Assembly: GCF_011516635.5 (NCBI RefSeq)
Contig: NZ_CP096255.1
Coordinates: forward strand, 1,982,501-2,046,500
DNA from: Bradyrhizobium barranii subsp. apii
GTDB lineage: Bacteria > Pseudomonadota > Alphaproteobacteria > Rhizobiales > Xanthobacteraceae
Direction of reading: 5' to 3'
Length of the DNA stretch: 64,000 nt
Every line of letters begins with the position of its first letter. The first letter of the stretch is position 1. Under the pieces are notes generated by a model. That model was not told the DNA's origin. It saw nothing but the letters and a program-made list of their open reading frames with translations, and did no database searches. Of this stretch, positions 46,594-56,199 are shown piece after piece. Both the position numbers and the translations under genes were made by a program.

Positions 46594-47258
46594 TGCGCGT
46601 GCTTGTTGTCGAGGACGACCAGCGGATCGCGTCGGATGTCTCGCGCACACTCGAAGCATCCGGGTACGTAGTCGAAACGGTTGCCAACGGCGAGGATGCC
46701 TGGTTCCTTGGTGACACCGAGGATTACGGCGCCATCATTCTCGACCTGGGTTTGCCCGGCATGGATGGCCTTGCGGTCCTGAAACGCTGGCGCGCCAACG
46801 GTCGCCACATGCCGGTTCTCATCCTCACCGCACGAGGCAGTTGGGCCGAGCGCGTGGACGGCATCGATGCCAGCGCGGACGACTACCTGCCGAAGCCGTT
46901 CCGGATGGAGGAGCTGCTGGCCCGGCTGCGGTCAATCGTGCGCCGCTCGGCGGGACACGGCTCCTCACTCATCACGGCGGGTGAGATCACGCTTGACGAG
47001 CGGCAGATGAAGGTGACCCGCCGCGGCGTGCCAGTTGCACTCACACCGCTCGAATACAGGCTCGTTGCCCATCTCCTCCGGAATCGCGGGCGGGTCGTCT
47101 CGCAGCAGGAGATCGACGAGAACGTCTACGGCCACGGCGAAGACCACGATTCCAATACACTCGAGGTGCTGGTTGGCCGCGTGCGCAAAAAGCTGGGCGC
47201 CGACGCCATCGAGACGCGGCGTGGGTTCGGCTATCTGATGCCGGACGACCCCGAATGA
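46593..47258 (+). CDS. OmpR/PhoB family response regulator
   Basis: 221 residues. Receiver: VLVVEDDQRIASDV, phosphoacceptor in AIILDLGLPGMDGL, ILTARG, KPFRMEELLARL. C-terminal winged helix: TPLEYRLVAHLLRNRGRVVS and VLVGRVRKKLGADAIETRRG. Overlaps the kinase gene by ATGA. Controlled genes are unknown; the neighbouring PepSY, cytochrome and efflux genes are candidates. Confidence 0.92.
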   Translation: MRVLVVEDDQRIASDVSRTLEASGYVVETVANGEDAWFLGDTEDYGAIILDLGLPGMDGLAVLKRWRANGRHMPVLILTARGSWAERVDGIDASADDYLPKPFRMEELLARLRSIVRRSAGHGSSLITAGEITLDERQMKVTRRGVPVALTPLEYRLVAHLLRNRGRVVSQQEIDENVYGHGEDHDSNTLEVLVGRVRKKLGADAIETRRGFGYLMPDDPE

Positions 47259-48673
47259 AACGTCATTCGCTCAGACTAAGACTTGTCGCCGGCGGCATCG
47301 TCGCAATCCTGATTGCGCTTGGGCTCGCCGGCGGGGCGCTCGTCGTCGTCTTCGAGCGCCACGTCTCGCGTACCCTGGCTCAAGATCTCGACGTCCATCT
47401 GAAGCAGCTTCTCGCGAATATCGACGTCGACCCCCAGGGTAAGCTGGTTTTGATGCAGCCCCCCGTCGATCCACGCTTCGCGGATCCGCTCTCCGGACTG
47501 TATTGGCAGGTCGGCGATGACCACGGGCAGTTGTTTCGTTCGCGCTCGCTGTGGGATTCGGCCATGGAGCTCCCGGCGGATCGGCTGAGCCCTGGCGAAA
47601 CGCACCAGCACGAAGCTTCCGGCCCCGGCGGCCAGCGCGTGTTGGTAGCCGAGCGCGCAGTCACGCTTTCCGCGGCTGGGAAGCCAGTAATCGTCCGCCT
47701 TGCCGTCGCCGAGGACTTGGCGAGGGTGTCGGACGCAAGCTCAGCGTTTGCCAAGGATCTCTCGATCGCGCTCGTCCTTCTTGGCTGCGTATTGACCCTC
47801 GCGACCTGGATCCAGGTCGGCGTCGGTTTGCGTCCACTGGTCGTACTTCGCCGCGGAGTGGCCGATATCAGAGCGGGACGAACCGGGTATTTGCCATCCT
47901 CGGTCCCGACCGAAGTCCATCCCCTTGTCGAGGAAGTCAACGCACTCATCGAGGCGCAGGAACACGAAATCGAACGGTCACGCGGTCGCGCTGCGGACCT
48001 GGCGCACGGGCTGAAGACGCCGCTTGCTGCTCTTGCCGCCGATGCCTTGCGCCTCCGGGAGCGGGGCGAGCACGACATTGCGCGAGACATCGACGCCGTA
48101 GGCGAAACTATGGGCCGCCACGTGGACCGCGAGCTCGCGCGCGCCAGGGTTCGCGGGCGGGCCAGAGGCGGCGCAGCAATATCCGCTGCCGTGAAGCCGC
48201 TCGTGGGGGCTATCCTCGCAACTCTGTCGCGCACTCCCGAGGGCGCGCATGTGAGATTCGAGAACCTTGTCGCCGATGATCTATGTGTCTCGCTCGACAG
48301 GACCGACCTTGCAGAAGTCCTCGGCAATCTGATCGAGAACGCTGCGCGCCATGCTGCCGGAATCGTTCGCATCACTGCCGATGACAGCCGGCCCTCCCTC
48401 GTCGTGGAAGACGACGGCAAAGGCATCGAACCGACCCACCTGTTACGCGTGCTCGAGCGCGGTACCCGACTCGACGAGCGAGGTGGAGCAGCCGGTCTGG
48501 GTCTTGCCATCGTCCAGGACGTCCTGGACGCGTACGACTGGAAACTGGAACTCTCGAACTCAGAGCTCGGCGGGCTGAAGGCGACAATTGCTCCGAGATC
48601 CGTGGTCCCTAAGCTTCCGAGCCCTTCCGCAGAAAAATCGACTGCGACTTCGACTACGCCGCAGCGAGCCTGA
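47255..48673 (+). CDS. Sensor histidine kinase (PhoQ-like)
   Basis: 472 residues. TM1 (VAGGIVAILIALGLAGGALV), periplasmic domain about 35-165, TM2 (LSIALVLLGCVLTLATWIQV), HAMP-like linker, H-box RAADLAHGLKTPLAALAADA, N-box LGNLIENAARHAAG, G-boxes VVEDDGKGI and GAAGLGLAIVQDV. Pairs with the regulator just upstream. Confidence 0.92.
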   Translation: MKRHSLRLRLVAGGIVAILIALGLAGGALVVVFERHVSRTLAQDLDVHLKQLLANIDVDPQGKLVLMQPPVDPRFADPLSGLYWQVGDDHGQLFRSRSLWDSAMELPADRLSPGETHQHEASGPGGQRVLVAERAVTLSAAGKPVIVRLAVAEDLARVSDASSAFAKDLSIALVLLGCVLTLATWIQVGVGLRPLVVLRRGVADIRAGRTGYLPSSVPTEVHPLVEEVNALIEAQEHEIERSRGRAADLAHGLKTPLAALAADALRLRERGEHDIARDIDAVGETMGRHVDRELARARVRGRARGGAAISAAVKPLVGAILATLSRTPEGAHVRFENLVADDLCVSLDRTDLAEVLGNLIENAARHAAGIVRITADDSRPSLVVEDDGKGIEPTHLLRVLERGTRLDERGGAAGLGLAIVQDVLDAYDWKLELSNSELGGLKATIAPRSVVPKLPSPSAEKSTATSTTPQRA

Positions 48674-48815
48674 CGCCTCGCCACGGGCGCCAGCGGCGCG
48701 AGAGCGCGACCTTGTCGGTTGCGCATGCGGTAGACGCCGCGTCGCCAAAACGAGATACTGACTTTTCGGCCATTCCCTGTACAACAGCCGCACACATGAT
48801 AACACCCGCAATTGA

Positions 48816-49040
48816 TCAAGTCCGAGAGAGCCAGTCAGACAGTCCCCGGTTGGATCCAATCACCTGTTTTGGCTGAACGGGATTTATTGTCCCAGCGGAA
48901 ATACGAAAGGCACGATCGAGGATCATCCGCGCGAATGCCTTTGCTTCAGCTTCGTTAGGAAAGGTCCTGGTTTCGCGACGATAAATCCGGTCTGTTTCGC
49001 GGCTTGCGGGTTCGAAGGAGATGTACCACTTCGGCTTCAT
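48816..49040 (-). CDS. Small conserved hypothetical protein
   Basis: About 74 residues from ATG 49040 (MKPKWYISFEPASRETDRIY). Middle part FPNEAEAKAFARMILDRAF, end IGSNRGLSDWLSRT. Proteins of this style are common in Bradyrhizobium. Function unknown. Confidence 0.6.
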   Translation of the reverse strand: MKPKWYISFEPASRETDRIYRRETRTFPNEAEAKAFARMILDRAFRISAGTINPVQPKQVIGSNRGLSDWLSRT

Positions 49041-49070
49041 AGCCACTTCACCGAGCATCAATAATCGAAC

Positions 49071-49565
49071 TTACCGGTTCTCAGTCCCAGCCCGGGGCAC
49101 GAAGCGCGACCCATTCCAGCGCAGGAGCCGTCGCGCTCCGCTCGATTGGTCCTGTATCTCCAAAAAGGCGGTGTCTTGCTCACGCACTAAGCGGACATCC
49201 TGAGCGCGCAGAGCAAGTACCTTCCGGTACCGTCCTCCCACTTTCACGTACACTTCGTGCAGACATCCTGATGCGTCGCAAACGACCCCTCTGTTGCGGC
49301 ACTGGAAATCGTCGAAGTGAAGAGCAACGAATTGAGTGCCAGGAGTCGTGAGGTAAAGTGCAAATCGTTGTGCCACAGCGATCGAGGCGCCACACGCAGC
49401 TTCCCACTTTTTCGCTTGGACTCGGATCTCCGAAGGCAAATTCGTTAGATGCGCGGGATTCCATGGATCTTGCGCTATCCCTCCGTGTGAGGACGCGGAT
49501 TGGGGTAAACCTAATAAACAGAAAGCGAATGCAGTCGCCGCAAGAGCGCATTTCTTCAGCAGCAC
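49071..49565 (-). CDS. Secreted hypothetical protein
   Basis: 164 residues with a signal peptide (LLKKCALAATAFAFCLLGLP QSASS) and five Cys in the mature part (ACGAS, DDFQCRNRGVVCDASGCLHE), probably disulfide-linked. C-terminus QSSGARRLLRWNGSRFVPR. No family recognised. Its upstream region holds an FNR/FixK-like box at 49646-49659. Confidence 0.65.
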   Translation of the reverse strand: MLLKKCALAATAFAFCLLGLPQSASSHGGIAQDPWNPAHLTNLPSEIRVQAKKWEAACGASIAVAQRFALYLTTPGTQFVALHFDDFQCRNRGVVCDASGCLHEVYVKVGGRYRKVLALRAQDVRLVREQDTAFLEIQDQSSGARRLLRWNGSRFVPRAGTENR

Positions 49566-49645
49566 GGCGGGTCTCCCAAATACCTAACCGCCATCGCACA
49601 AGCGCGATCAGCAATTCATGATCGCACATCCGACCTTACAACTTG

Positions 49646-49659
49646 CTGACATGGATCAA
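49646..49659 (-). promoter_or_regulatory. FNR/FixK-like box
   Basis: Reverse strand TTGAT-CCAT-GTCAG, one mismatch to consensus. It lies 81 bp before the secreted-protein start at 49565 (minus) and 184 bp before the RND adaptor ATG at 49843 (plus). The same 14 bases occur again at 56140-56153. Confidence 0.55.
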
Positions 49660-49842
49660 CAGCTTGCGGTCAGTGACGGTGCATCATGATGCAGCTGTGT
49701 AAAAGCACTCTGCTCCGCGTCGCCCGTCAGCGTCAGACTGGTGACGGGATTGATGAGCGTCAACCGCTGACCTGCAGAGCGGCAATATTCGGTCATAACG
49801 GTCAAAATCCTCAGTTTCGGTCGCTGCAATGGGATCTTTGCA

Positions 49843-50967
49843 ATGTATCTGAGTTCATCAGCGCCCCCATGGCTGAACTGGACGCGCGTCCTGATCGCAC
49901 TGGCGTTCCTGACCCTGCCGTCCAAATCGGTGGCCGAGGACCAGTTAAAGCTCAGCCCTGAGCAGGCAACGAGCCTGGGCATCCGCGTAGTTCATCCCGT
50001 TGCGAGCCCGACCGACAAGACGCTGCCCTATCCCGCCCAGATCGTCATTCCTACCCCGCAATTGTGGGTCGTTAGCGCTCCTGTGGCCGGCATGGTGACC
50101 AATCTTTCAGTGGCGCGGGGTGACCGTGTTGTCGCTGGACAGCCGCTCGCCACGATGGAGAGCCCAAGCTTCGTGTCGCAGCAGCGCGATTATCTGCATG
50201 CCGTTGCACAGGAAGTCCTCGCCGCCCAGCAACTCAACCGTAACAACCAGTTGTTTCAAGGTAACGCGGTGCCACAGCGCGTTCTCGAGGGGAGCCAGGC
50301 GGAGGCTCGGCAGGCGGCCATTGCAGTCGCGGAGCGTCGTCAGATGCTCCGACTCAGCGGTCTTTCCGAGGAGACAATCTCGAAACTGACAAGCGAAGCA
50401 GCGATAAGCGCGACCCTTAGGGTTGCAGCACCACGGCCGGCGACTGTCATCGATATTGCCGTATCTCCCGGCCAGCGCGTGGAGCAATCGGCCCCGCTGA
50501 TCAAGCTCGCGCAGCTTTCTCCGCTGTGGGTCGAGATCGCGGTTCCGGCGTCGAACATCAAAGCTATTCGACAGGGCGTGAAAGTGGAGATCGACGGTTA
50601 CGAGAGTCCGGGCCAGGTCGTGCTGGTCTCTGAAACGACCGATCCGGCCACACAAACCGTGCTAGTCCGGGCAGAGGTACAGAACTCCGGCGAACTGCGA
50701 CCAGGGCAGACTGCCGCCGCTCGCATCTCCTTCACTTCCAAACGGGAAAGCGCCTGGGAACTCCCTTACAGTGCGCTGATCAGACGCGGCGAACAAGCGT
50801 CTGTATTCGTCTCGACGCAGGATGGCTTTCGTCTGATCCCGGTTACGCTCCTTGAGGAGGACCAGGACCATGTCGTGGTCTCCGGCACCCTCACGGATAA
50901 GGACGAAGTGGCGGTCAGCGGTATCTCCGCGCTCCGCGGAATCCTGCTGAAGCTGGGGGCGGGCTAG
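49843..50967 (+). CDS. Heavy-metal RND efflux periplasmic adaptor (CusB/CzcB-like)
   Basis: 374 residues. Signal segment (VLIALAFLTLPSKSVAED), a lipoyl-like half (VVSAPVAGMVTNLSVARGDR), a helical hairpin about 105-170, a second half (VAAPRPATVIDIAVSPGQRV), and a beta-barrel with PLWVEIAVPASNIKAIRQG. Two bases separate its stop from the pump gene. It couples the inner-membrane pump to an outer-membrane channel; no channel gene is seen nearby. Confidence 0.87.
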   Translation: MYLSSSAPPWLNWTRVLIALAFLTLPSKSVAEDQLKLSPEQATSLGIRVVHPVASPTDKTLPYPAQIVIPTPQLWVVSAPVAGMVTNLSVARGDRVVAGQPLATMESPSFVSQQRDYLHAVAQEVLAAQQLNRNNQLFQGNAVPQRVLEGSQAEARQAAIAVAERRQMLRLSGLSEETISKLTSEAAISATLRVAAPRPATVIDIAVSPGQRVEQSAPLIKLAQLSPLWVEIAVPASNIKAIRQGVKVEIDGYESPGQVVLVSETTDPATQTVLVRAEVQNSGELRPGQTAAARISFTSKRESAWELPYSALIRRGEQASVFVSTQDGFRLIPVTLLEEDQDHVVVSGTLTDKDEVAVSGISALRGILLKLGAG

Positions 50968-50969
50968 TC

Positions 50970-53900
50970 ATGCTCGAACGCCTTGTCGCATTTGCGCTTT
51001 CCCAGCGGCTGTTCGTCGCTCTCGGCGTGCTCCTGTTGATCGGCGCCGGCCTCGTTATGTTGCCAAGCCTACCGATCGACGCTTTTCCGGATGTCTCGCC
51101 CGTCCAGGTCAAAGTCATCATGAAGGCGCCGGGCCTCACACCGGAGGAGGTGGAACAGCGGGTCACCGTGCCGATCGAACTCGAACTGCTCGGGTTACCA
51201 AACAAGAAGATCCTGCGCTCGACCACCAAATACGCGCTGGCCGACGTCACAGTCGATTTCGAGGATGGCACCGACATCTACTGGGCGCGCAACCAAGTGT
51301 CCGAACGCCTGGCCAACATTAGTCGCGACCTGCCAGAAGGGGTTGCCGGCGGACTAGCGCCGATCACCAGTCCGCTCGGCGAAATGTTCATGTTCACCAT
51401 TGAAAGTGCGGATCTCTCGCTGGCCGAGCGACGAAGTCTGCTTGATTGGGTGATCCGTCCAGCGCTGCGGACAGTGCCGGGAGTGGCCGACGTTAACGCG
51501 CTCGGGGGATATGTTCGGGCGTTCGAGATCGTTCCGCTCAACGATGCGCTTGCAGCGCGCGGCATTTCCTACGAGATGTTTCGGCGTGCCATCGAGACGA
51601 ACAGCCGCAATGACGGCGCCGGTCGTGTCAATCAGGGTGAAGACAGCGCTCTCGTGCGCATCGAAGGCAGCATTCGGACGATCGACGACATCAGACAGAT
51701 CGTCGTCGATACCAAGGACGGCGTTCCGATCCGTGTCAAGGACATTGCCCGTGTCCAGTTGGGCTCGCTGACGCGATACGGCGCGGTCACCGCGGATGGT
51801 CACGGCGAAACGGTGGAAGGCCTTGTTCTTGGTCTGCGAGGTGCCAATGCGCGCCAACTCGTGGCTGACGTCCAGGCTCGCCTTGACGAGATCAAGCAAT
51901 CGCTCCCTCGGAGCGTCAGCATCCAGGTGTTTTACGATCGCGGCCGGCTGGTCGACCGCGCGGTTGGCACCGTTGTCCGCGCGCTTGGCGAAGCAACGGT
52001 GCTAGTGGTCGTCCTTCTTCTGCTGTTTCTTGGCAATTGGCGAGCCTCCCTGGTGATTGCCCTGAGCCTGCCGCTTGCGATCGTCATTGCGCTAGTTGTC
52101 ATGCGCATCGTCGGCATGTCGGCAAACCTGATGAGCCTGGGCGGCCTTGCCATCGCTATCGGCATGCTGATCGACGCGTTGGTGGTGGTGGTCGAGAACG
52201 TCGTAGGGAATCTCAGCAAGGAACCTCAGGGAAAGGCCGCCCCGCTCGTCCATACCATCTACCGGTCTGTGTGCGAGGTGCTCCAGCCGGTCGCATCGGG
52301 CGTACTGATCATCATGATCGTATTCGTGCCGCTGTTGACGCTGGAGGGGCTGGAAGGGAAGTTGTTCATCCCCGTGGCGCTCGCGATCATATTCGCGCTC
52401 GGCGGCTCGCTGCTCCTGGCGCTCACGGTCATCCCCGTGGCAACTTCGTTTCTGCTCAAGAACACGTCGCACCACGAACCATGGTTGATCAGAATTGCGT
52501 CTCGGCTCTACGCACCTGCACTTGATTGGGCTCTGCGCAACGAGCGTAAGGTCATCATCGCGGCCATTGCGGCCCTCGTCGCTGCCGGCTATGCCTACAC
52601 CCAGCTCGGCAAGACCTTTATGCCGACCATGGACGAAGGCGACATCATTGTCAGCGTCGAGGCTCTGCCATCTATCAACCTCGATGAGATGATCGCAATC
52701 AATGCCAGACTTCAGTCGGCCATCCTCGCGAAAGTTCCCGACATCAAAAGCATCGTGGCCCGGAGCGGCTCCGACGAGCTGGGGCTTGACCCGATGGGAC
52801 CCAACCAGACCGATACGTTTCTGGTTCTGAAGCCGGCAGAGGAGCGGAAATCGGTCGACAAATCTGCCCTGATTGAAGAGCTGCGGCAGGTCCTCGGCAA
52901 TTTCCCGGGACTATCGCTCAGCTTCACCCAGCCGATTGATATGCGCGTTCAAGAAATGATCAGCGGCGTACGCGGCGATGTCGCAGTGAAGATCTTTGGA
53001 CCTGATATCGCCAAGCTGAATGACATTGCGAGCAAGCTGTCCGCCATTTTGTCCAGCATCGCAGGCGCCGAGGACGTTTACACCACTCTCAACGAGGGCG
53101 CACAATATTACACGGTCGCGGTAAACCGGATGGAGGCCGGACGCCTCGGCCTGACCGTGGACGCTATCTCCAACTCGTTGCGTACCCAGATCGAGGGCCG
53201 CACGATCGGCACAGTGCTCGAAGAAGGGCGCCGCACACCGATCCTCGTTCGCGGCAGCGAAACCACCCGCGAAGCTCCGACACTGCTCGCAAGCTTGCCC
53301 CTGACTCTGGCCTCCGGTCAGCATGTGGCGCTCTCGCAAGTGGCCCGCATTCAACGGGTGGATGGTCCCGTCGTGGTCAATCGCGAGAACGGGAATCGGA
53401 TGAGCGTCGTGCGCGCCAACGTTCGCGGCCGCGATATGGTCGGATTCGTTGATGCAGCCCGGCAGAAAGTCGCGGCGGAGTTACCTCTGCCGCAAGGCTA
53501 CAGGCTAACTTGGGGCGGTCAGTTCGAAAATCAGCAACGCGCGGCCGCACGCCTTTCGATCGTGGTGCCGGTGGCGATCGGCCTTATCTTTGTGCTGCTG
53601 TTCACGACCTTCGGTTCGATCCGACAGGCGCTGTTGGTCTTGGTCAATATCCCGTTCGCCGTGATTGGTGGCGTCTTTGCGTTGGTGCTTAGCGGCGAAT
53701 ACCTCTCGGTGCCGGCATCTGTTGGGTTCATTGCGCTGCTCGGGATCGCGGTGCTGAACGGTGTCGTACTGGTCTCATACTTCAATCAGCTCCGCGCCCA
53801 CGGCGTACCGGAAGGTCGCATCGTCGTGGATGGCGCCCAGCGCAGGCTAAGACCGGTCCTGATGACGGCGAGTATCACAGCCTTGGGTCTGATCCCCCTC

Positions 53901-54047
53901 TTGTTTGCGACCGGCCCAGGATCAGAGATCCAGCGCCCGCTCGCGATCGTGGTGATTGGCGGCCTAGTCTCATCGACTGCTTTGACGCTGATCCTTCTAC
54001 CGATCCTTTATCGCCGGTTTGGCGGCATTGTGAAGGGGGCCAAATGA
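50970..54047 (+). CDS. Heavy-metal RND efflux pump (CusA/CzcA family)
   Basis: A 1025-residue pump. N-terminal PSLPIDAFPDVSPVQVKVIM and GLTPEEVEQRVTVPIELEL are typical of HME-RND proteins. TM4 reads GGLAIAIGMLIDALVVVVEN with the conserved proton-relay Asp and the Glu. Two large periplasmic loops contain QIFYDR-like and FTQPIDMRVQEMISGVRGDV stretches. Divalent or copper-type cations are likely; which metal cannot be decided. Operon with the adaptor and DUF3240. Confidence 0.92.
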   Translation: MLERLVAFALSQRLFVALGVLLLIGAGLVMLPSLPIDAFPDVSPVQVKVIMKAPGLTPEEVEQRVTVPIELELLGLPNKKILRSTTKYALADVTVDFEDGTDIYWARNQVSERLANISRDLPEGVAGGLAPITSPLGEMFMFTIESADLSLAERRSLLDWVIRPALRTVPGVADVNALGGYVRAFEIVPLNDALAARGISYEMFRRAIETNSRNDGAGRVNQGEDSALVRIEGSIRTIDDIRQIVVDTKDGVPIRVKDIARVQLGSLTRYGAVTADGHGETVEGLVLGLRGANARQLVADVQARLDEIKQSLPRSVSIQVFYDRGRLVDRAVGTVVRALGEATVLVVVLLLLFLGNWRASLVIALSLPLAIVIALVVMRIVGMSANLMSLGGLAIAIGMLIDALVVVVENVVGNLSKEPQGKAAPLVHTIYRSVCEVLQPVASGVLIIMIVFVPLLTLEGLEGKLFIPVALAIIFALGGSLLLALTVIPVATSFLLKNTSHHEPWLIRIASRLYAPALDWALRNERKVIIAAIAALVAAGYAYTQLGKTFMPTMDEGDIIVSVEALPSINLDEMIAINARLQSAILAKVPDIKSIVARSGSDELGLDPMGPNQTDTFLVLKPAEERKSVDKSALIEELRQVLGNFPGLSLSFTQPIDMRVQEMISGVRGDVAVKIFGPDIAKLNDIASKLSAILSSIAGAEDVYTTLNEGAQYYTVAVNRMEAGRLGLTVDAISNSLRTQIEGRTIGTVLEEGRRTPILVRGSETTREAPTLLASLPLTLASGQHVALSQVARIQRVDGPVVVNRENGNRMSVVRANVRGRDMVGFVDAARQKVAAELPLPQGYRLTWGGQFENQQRAAARLSIVVPVAIGLIFVLLFTTFGSIRQALLVLVNIPFAVIGGVFALVLSGEYLSVPASVGFIALLGIAVLNGVVLVSYFNQLRAHGVPEGRIVVDGAQRRLRPVLMTASITALGLIPLLFATGPGSEIQRPLAIVVIGGLVSSTALTLILLPILYRRFGGIVKGAK

Positions 54048-54116
54048 GTGCCGAATTCGTCTGCCTCACGCTGATCGCCGGCCGCTCGCTCCGCGACGAG
54101 CTGTTCGATTATCTAA

Positions 54117-55048
54117 GTGTCCGACCGAAAAATAAGTTGAGTGATATCAGCGAGTTCTGATTCCATCGGTGTTGCGAAGCATCAAAGGGATCGAGAATGT
54201 GGACTGATATCACCCGGGCACAGTTTGCCCGAGAGGAGCTGCGTTTGCCAAGCGACTTGACGGATGCGGAATGGGGCGTGCTGGAGAGGTTGCTTCCTGT
54301 GCGGGCCAAGCGCGGGCGGCGCCCGAAATGGAGCTATCGCGACATCGTCGAGGCAGTACTCTATCTGCTGCGCGGCGGATTGCCGTGGCGCATGCTGCCG
54401 CCCACTCTGTTTCCACCAATGACCACGGTGCAGTACTATTTCTACCAATGGCGCGACAGCGGATTGTGGCAATCGATCAACCACGCACTCCTGATGCTGG
54501 CGCGCGAGGCGATCGGCCGGGAGGCCTCGCCGACGGCCGGCGTGATCGACAGCCAATCGGTCAAGACCACGGAAAGTGGCGGCCCTCGCGGCTACGACGC
54601 GGGAAAGAAGATCAAGGGTCGAAAGCGCCACATCGTCACCGACACCCAAGGGCTCCTGGTCGGAGCGATCGTTCACGCTGCCGACGTCCAGGATCGTGAC
54701 GGCACGCCAGATGTCCTGTGCAGCATTCGCTACCGCTTCCCCTGGCTGCGCCATATCTTCGCCGATGGCGGCTATGCCGGCGAAAAGCTCAAGGCGGTGC
54801 TGGAAAAGATCGGCCGGTGGACTGTCGAGATCATCAAGCGCTCCGATGCCGCACAGGGCTTCGAGGTGCTTCCGCGCCGCTGGGTGGTCGAACGAACCTT
54901 CGCCTGGCTCGGCCGCAACCGCAGATTGGCCAAGGACTTCGAGCGAACCATCGAAAGCGCAACTGCCTGGCTCTTCCTCGCCTCTGTCCAACTCATGACA
55001 AGGCGCATCGCAGCGATAAAAACAGCAATGCAATTTTGAGTCAGGCTC
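54117..55048 (+). mobile_element. IS5 family insertion sequence, second type, copy 1
   Basis: 932 bp, starts GTGTCCGACCG, ends GTCAGGCTC (reverse GAGCCTGAC). Duplication TAA at 54114-54116 and 55049-55051. A second copy starts at 61965 and is itself split by IS256. Confidence 0.92.
54197..55039 (+). CDS. IS5 family transposase (second type)
   Basis: 280 residues in one uninterrupted frame: MWTDITRAQFAREELRLPSD, DDE residues in GVIDSQSVKTTES, FADGGYAGEKL and RRWVVERTFAWLGRNRR. It is related to, but clearly different from, the frameshift-encoded transposase at 159-994. Confidence 0.92.
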   Translation: MWTDITRAQFAREELRLPSDLTDAEWGVLERLLPVRAKRGRRPKWSYRDIVEAVLYLLRGGLPWRMLPPTLFPPMTTVQYYFYQWRDSGLWQSINHALLMLAREAIGREASPTAGVIDSQSVKTTESGGPRGYDAGKKIKGRKRHIVTDTQGLLVGAIVHAADVQDRDGTPDVLCSIRYRFPWLRHIFADGGYAGEKLKAVLEKIGRWTVEIIKRSDAAQGFEVLPRRWVVERTFAWLGRNRRLAKDFERTIESATAWLFLASVQLMTRRIAAIKTAMQF

Positions 55049-55347
55049 TAAGCGAACAGCGGGATCTCGTTTCCGGCTTTACGGCCTCTGACGCTGCGGG
55101 ACACGGTCCCGACGTCCGATTGCAGACATCGGCCGAGCGGGTCAAAGGCCACGCCGACGAGTTGATGGTGCGCACGATTCTTCAGGTGCAAGAAGCGGCG
55201 CAGTTGCTCGAACGGCTAAAAGCGACCTTCGCCGGATCCAGGATCGTCTATTGGATCATGCCTGTCTCAGAATTTGGCGTGATCGATGTCCCCAACCTAT
55301 GAGGCTTCCGCGATCTTCTGAGACTACGCTTCAGATCGGTGTGACTA

Positions 55348-56030
55348 TCATCTGGGACGCTCTTGCGCGGCACCGCCGGAGGTAAGCGCCTCGGCCCGGC
55401 GAAAATCAGCTTCCGCGCCGGCCGCGTCGCCCATTTTGGCCTTCATCGTTCCGCGCTCGCGAATAGGAGCCGGATCCGTTGGAACAGCTTTGATAACCAC
55501 ATCGAGGTCAGCGATGGCTCGCTCGAACAAGCTCTTCCGGCGATGAGCCTCCGCTCGAGCGCCGAACGCTGCGAGGTAGTCCGACCTCAGTCGAATGGCA
55601 CGATCAAAATCCGTGATTGCGCGATCCAGCTCGCCCTTGGCCATCAATGCCACGCCGCGGTTGCCGATGGCGACATGATGGTCGGGCATCAGGCGAATGG
55701 CCTGGTCATAATCCTCTATCGCGCGGTCCAGGTCTCCATTTGCCCTGAAAGCAAGGCCCCGATTGTTGTACGCTGCGACCAATTGGGCGAGAATTCGCTC
55801 GCCTGCCTTGATCACCGCAGTGCAACCCCTGATCGGACGATCGGACGATCGGACGACAGTTCGGCGGGACGCGCGCACGAATCCCAGTCTTCGTCGCTCA
55901 GGGCGGATGCCGGGGACGCGTGAGACGCAACCAGCAACGCAGTCACAGCTGCGGCTGCCAGACCGGCTCTGAGCGTTTTCCCGCGGGTAACTCTGGCCGA
56001 GGACTCCTTCAGTGCCTGCATTCTTTCCAT
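55348..56030 (-). pseudogene. Secreted TPR-repeat protein, frameshifted by an 8-bp repeat
   Basis: The N-terminus (ATG 56030) has a signal peptide (RAGLAAAAVTALLVASHASP ASA) and DEDWDSCARPAELSSDRPI. The frame then fails at three tandem GATCGGAC units (55831-55854). With two units the frame continues RGCTAVIKAGERILAQLVAA into TPR repeats (AYNNRGLAFRANGDLDRAIE, IGNRGVALMAKGELDRAITD, GARAEAHRRKSLFERAIADL) to the stop at 55348. So one slipped 8-bp unit separates the signal peptide from the TPR domain. Confidence 0.85.
55831..55854. repeat. Tandem 8-bp repeat, three units, in the TPR gene
   Basis: GATCGGAC x3 on the plus strand. Two units restore the reading frame; three shift it by 8 bases. It could be a slippage-prone switch or a one-off duplication. 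Confidence 0.85.
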
Positions 56031-56139
56031 TTGGGCGGGCGGCGCACCGGTAGAATTTGACGACACAAGCGCCCCCATAAAGCGCGGCTTCGATGACTTC
56101 GACGTCGCTCCAATATGGCGGGTGATAGCTGACATTTGA

Positions 56140-56153
56140 CTGACATGGATCAA
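56140..56153 (-). promoter_or_regulatory. FNR/FixK-like box before the TPR gene
   Basis: Reverse strand TTGAT-CCAT-GTCAG, the same 14 bases as the box at 49646-49659, about 110 bp before the TPR start at 56030. Confidence 0.5.
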
Positions 56154-56199
56154 GCCGCATTGTCATCCGCCTTCCCTGCTGCAGGTGAAGACCGACCGA

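Larger units (their letters stand above)
54044..55302 (+). pseudogene. DUF3240 protein, interrupted by an IS5-type element
   Basis: ATG 54044 overlaps the pump stop (ATGA). The 5' part reads MSAEFVCLTLIAGRSLRDEL FDYL and is cut after 54116. The 3' part from 55052 continues SEQRDLVSGFTASDAAGHGP and IVYWIMPVSEFGVIDVPNL to TGA 55300-55302. Removing the IS and one TAA restores 107 residues. DUF3240 proteins are PII-like companions of heavy-metal RND pumps and probably modulate the pump. Confidence 0.9.

Noticed and set aside
47380..48819. Minus-strand ORF (479 aa) opposite the sensor kinase
   Set aside because: Ser/Arg-rich low-complexity shadow of a clear histidine kinase.
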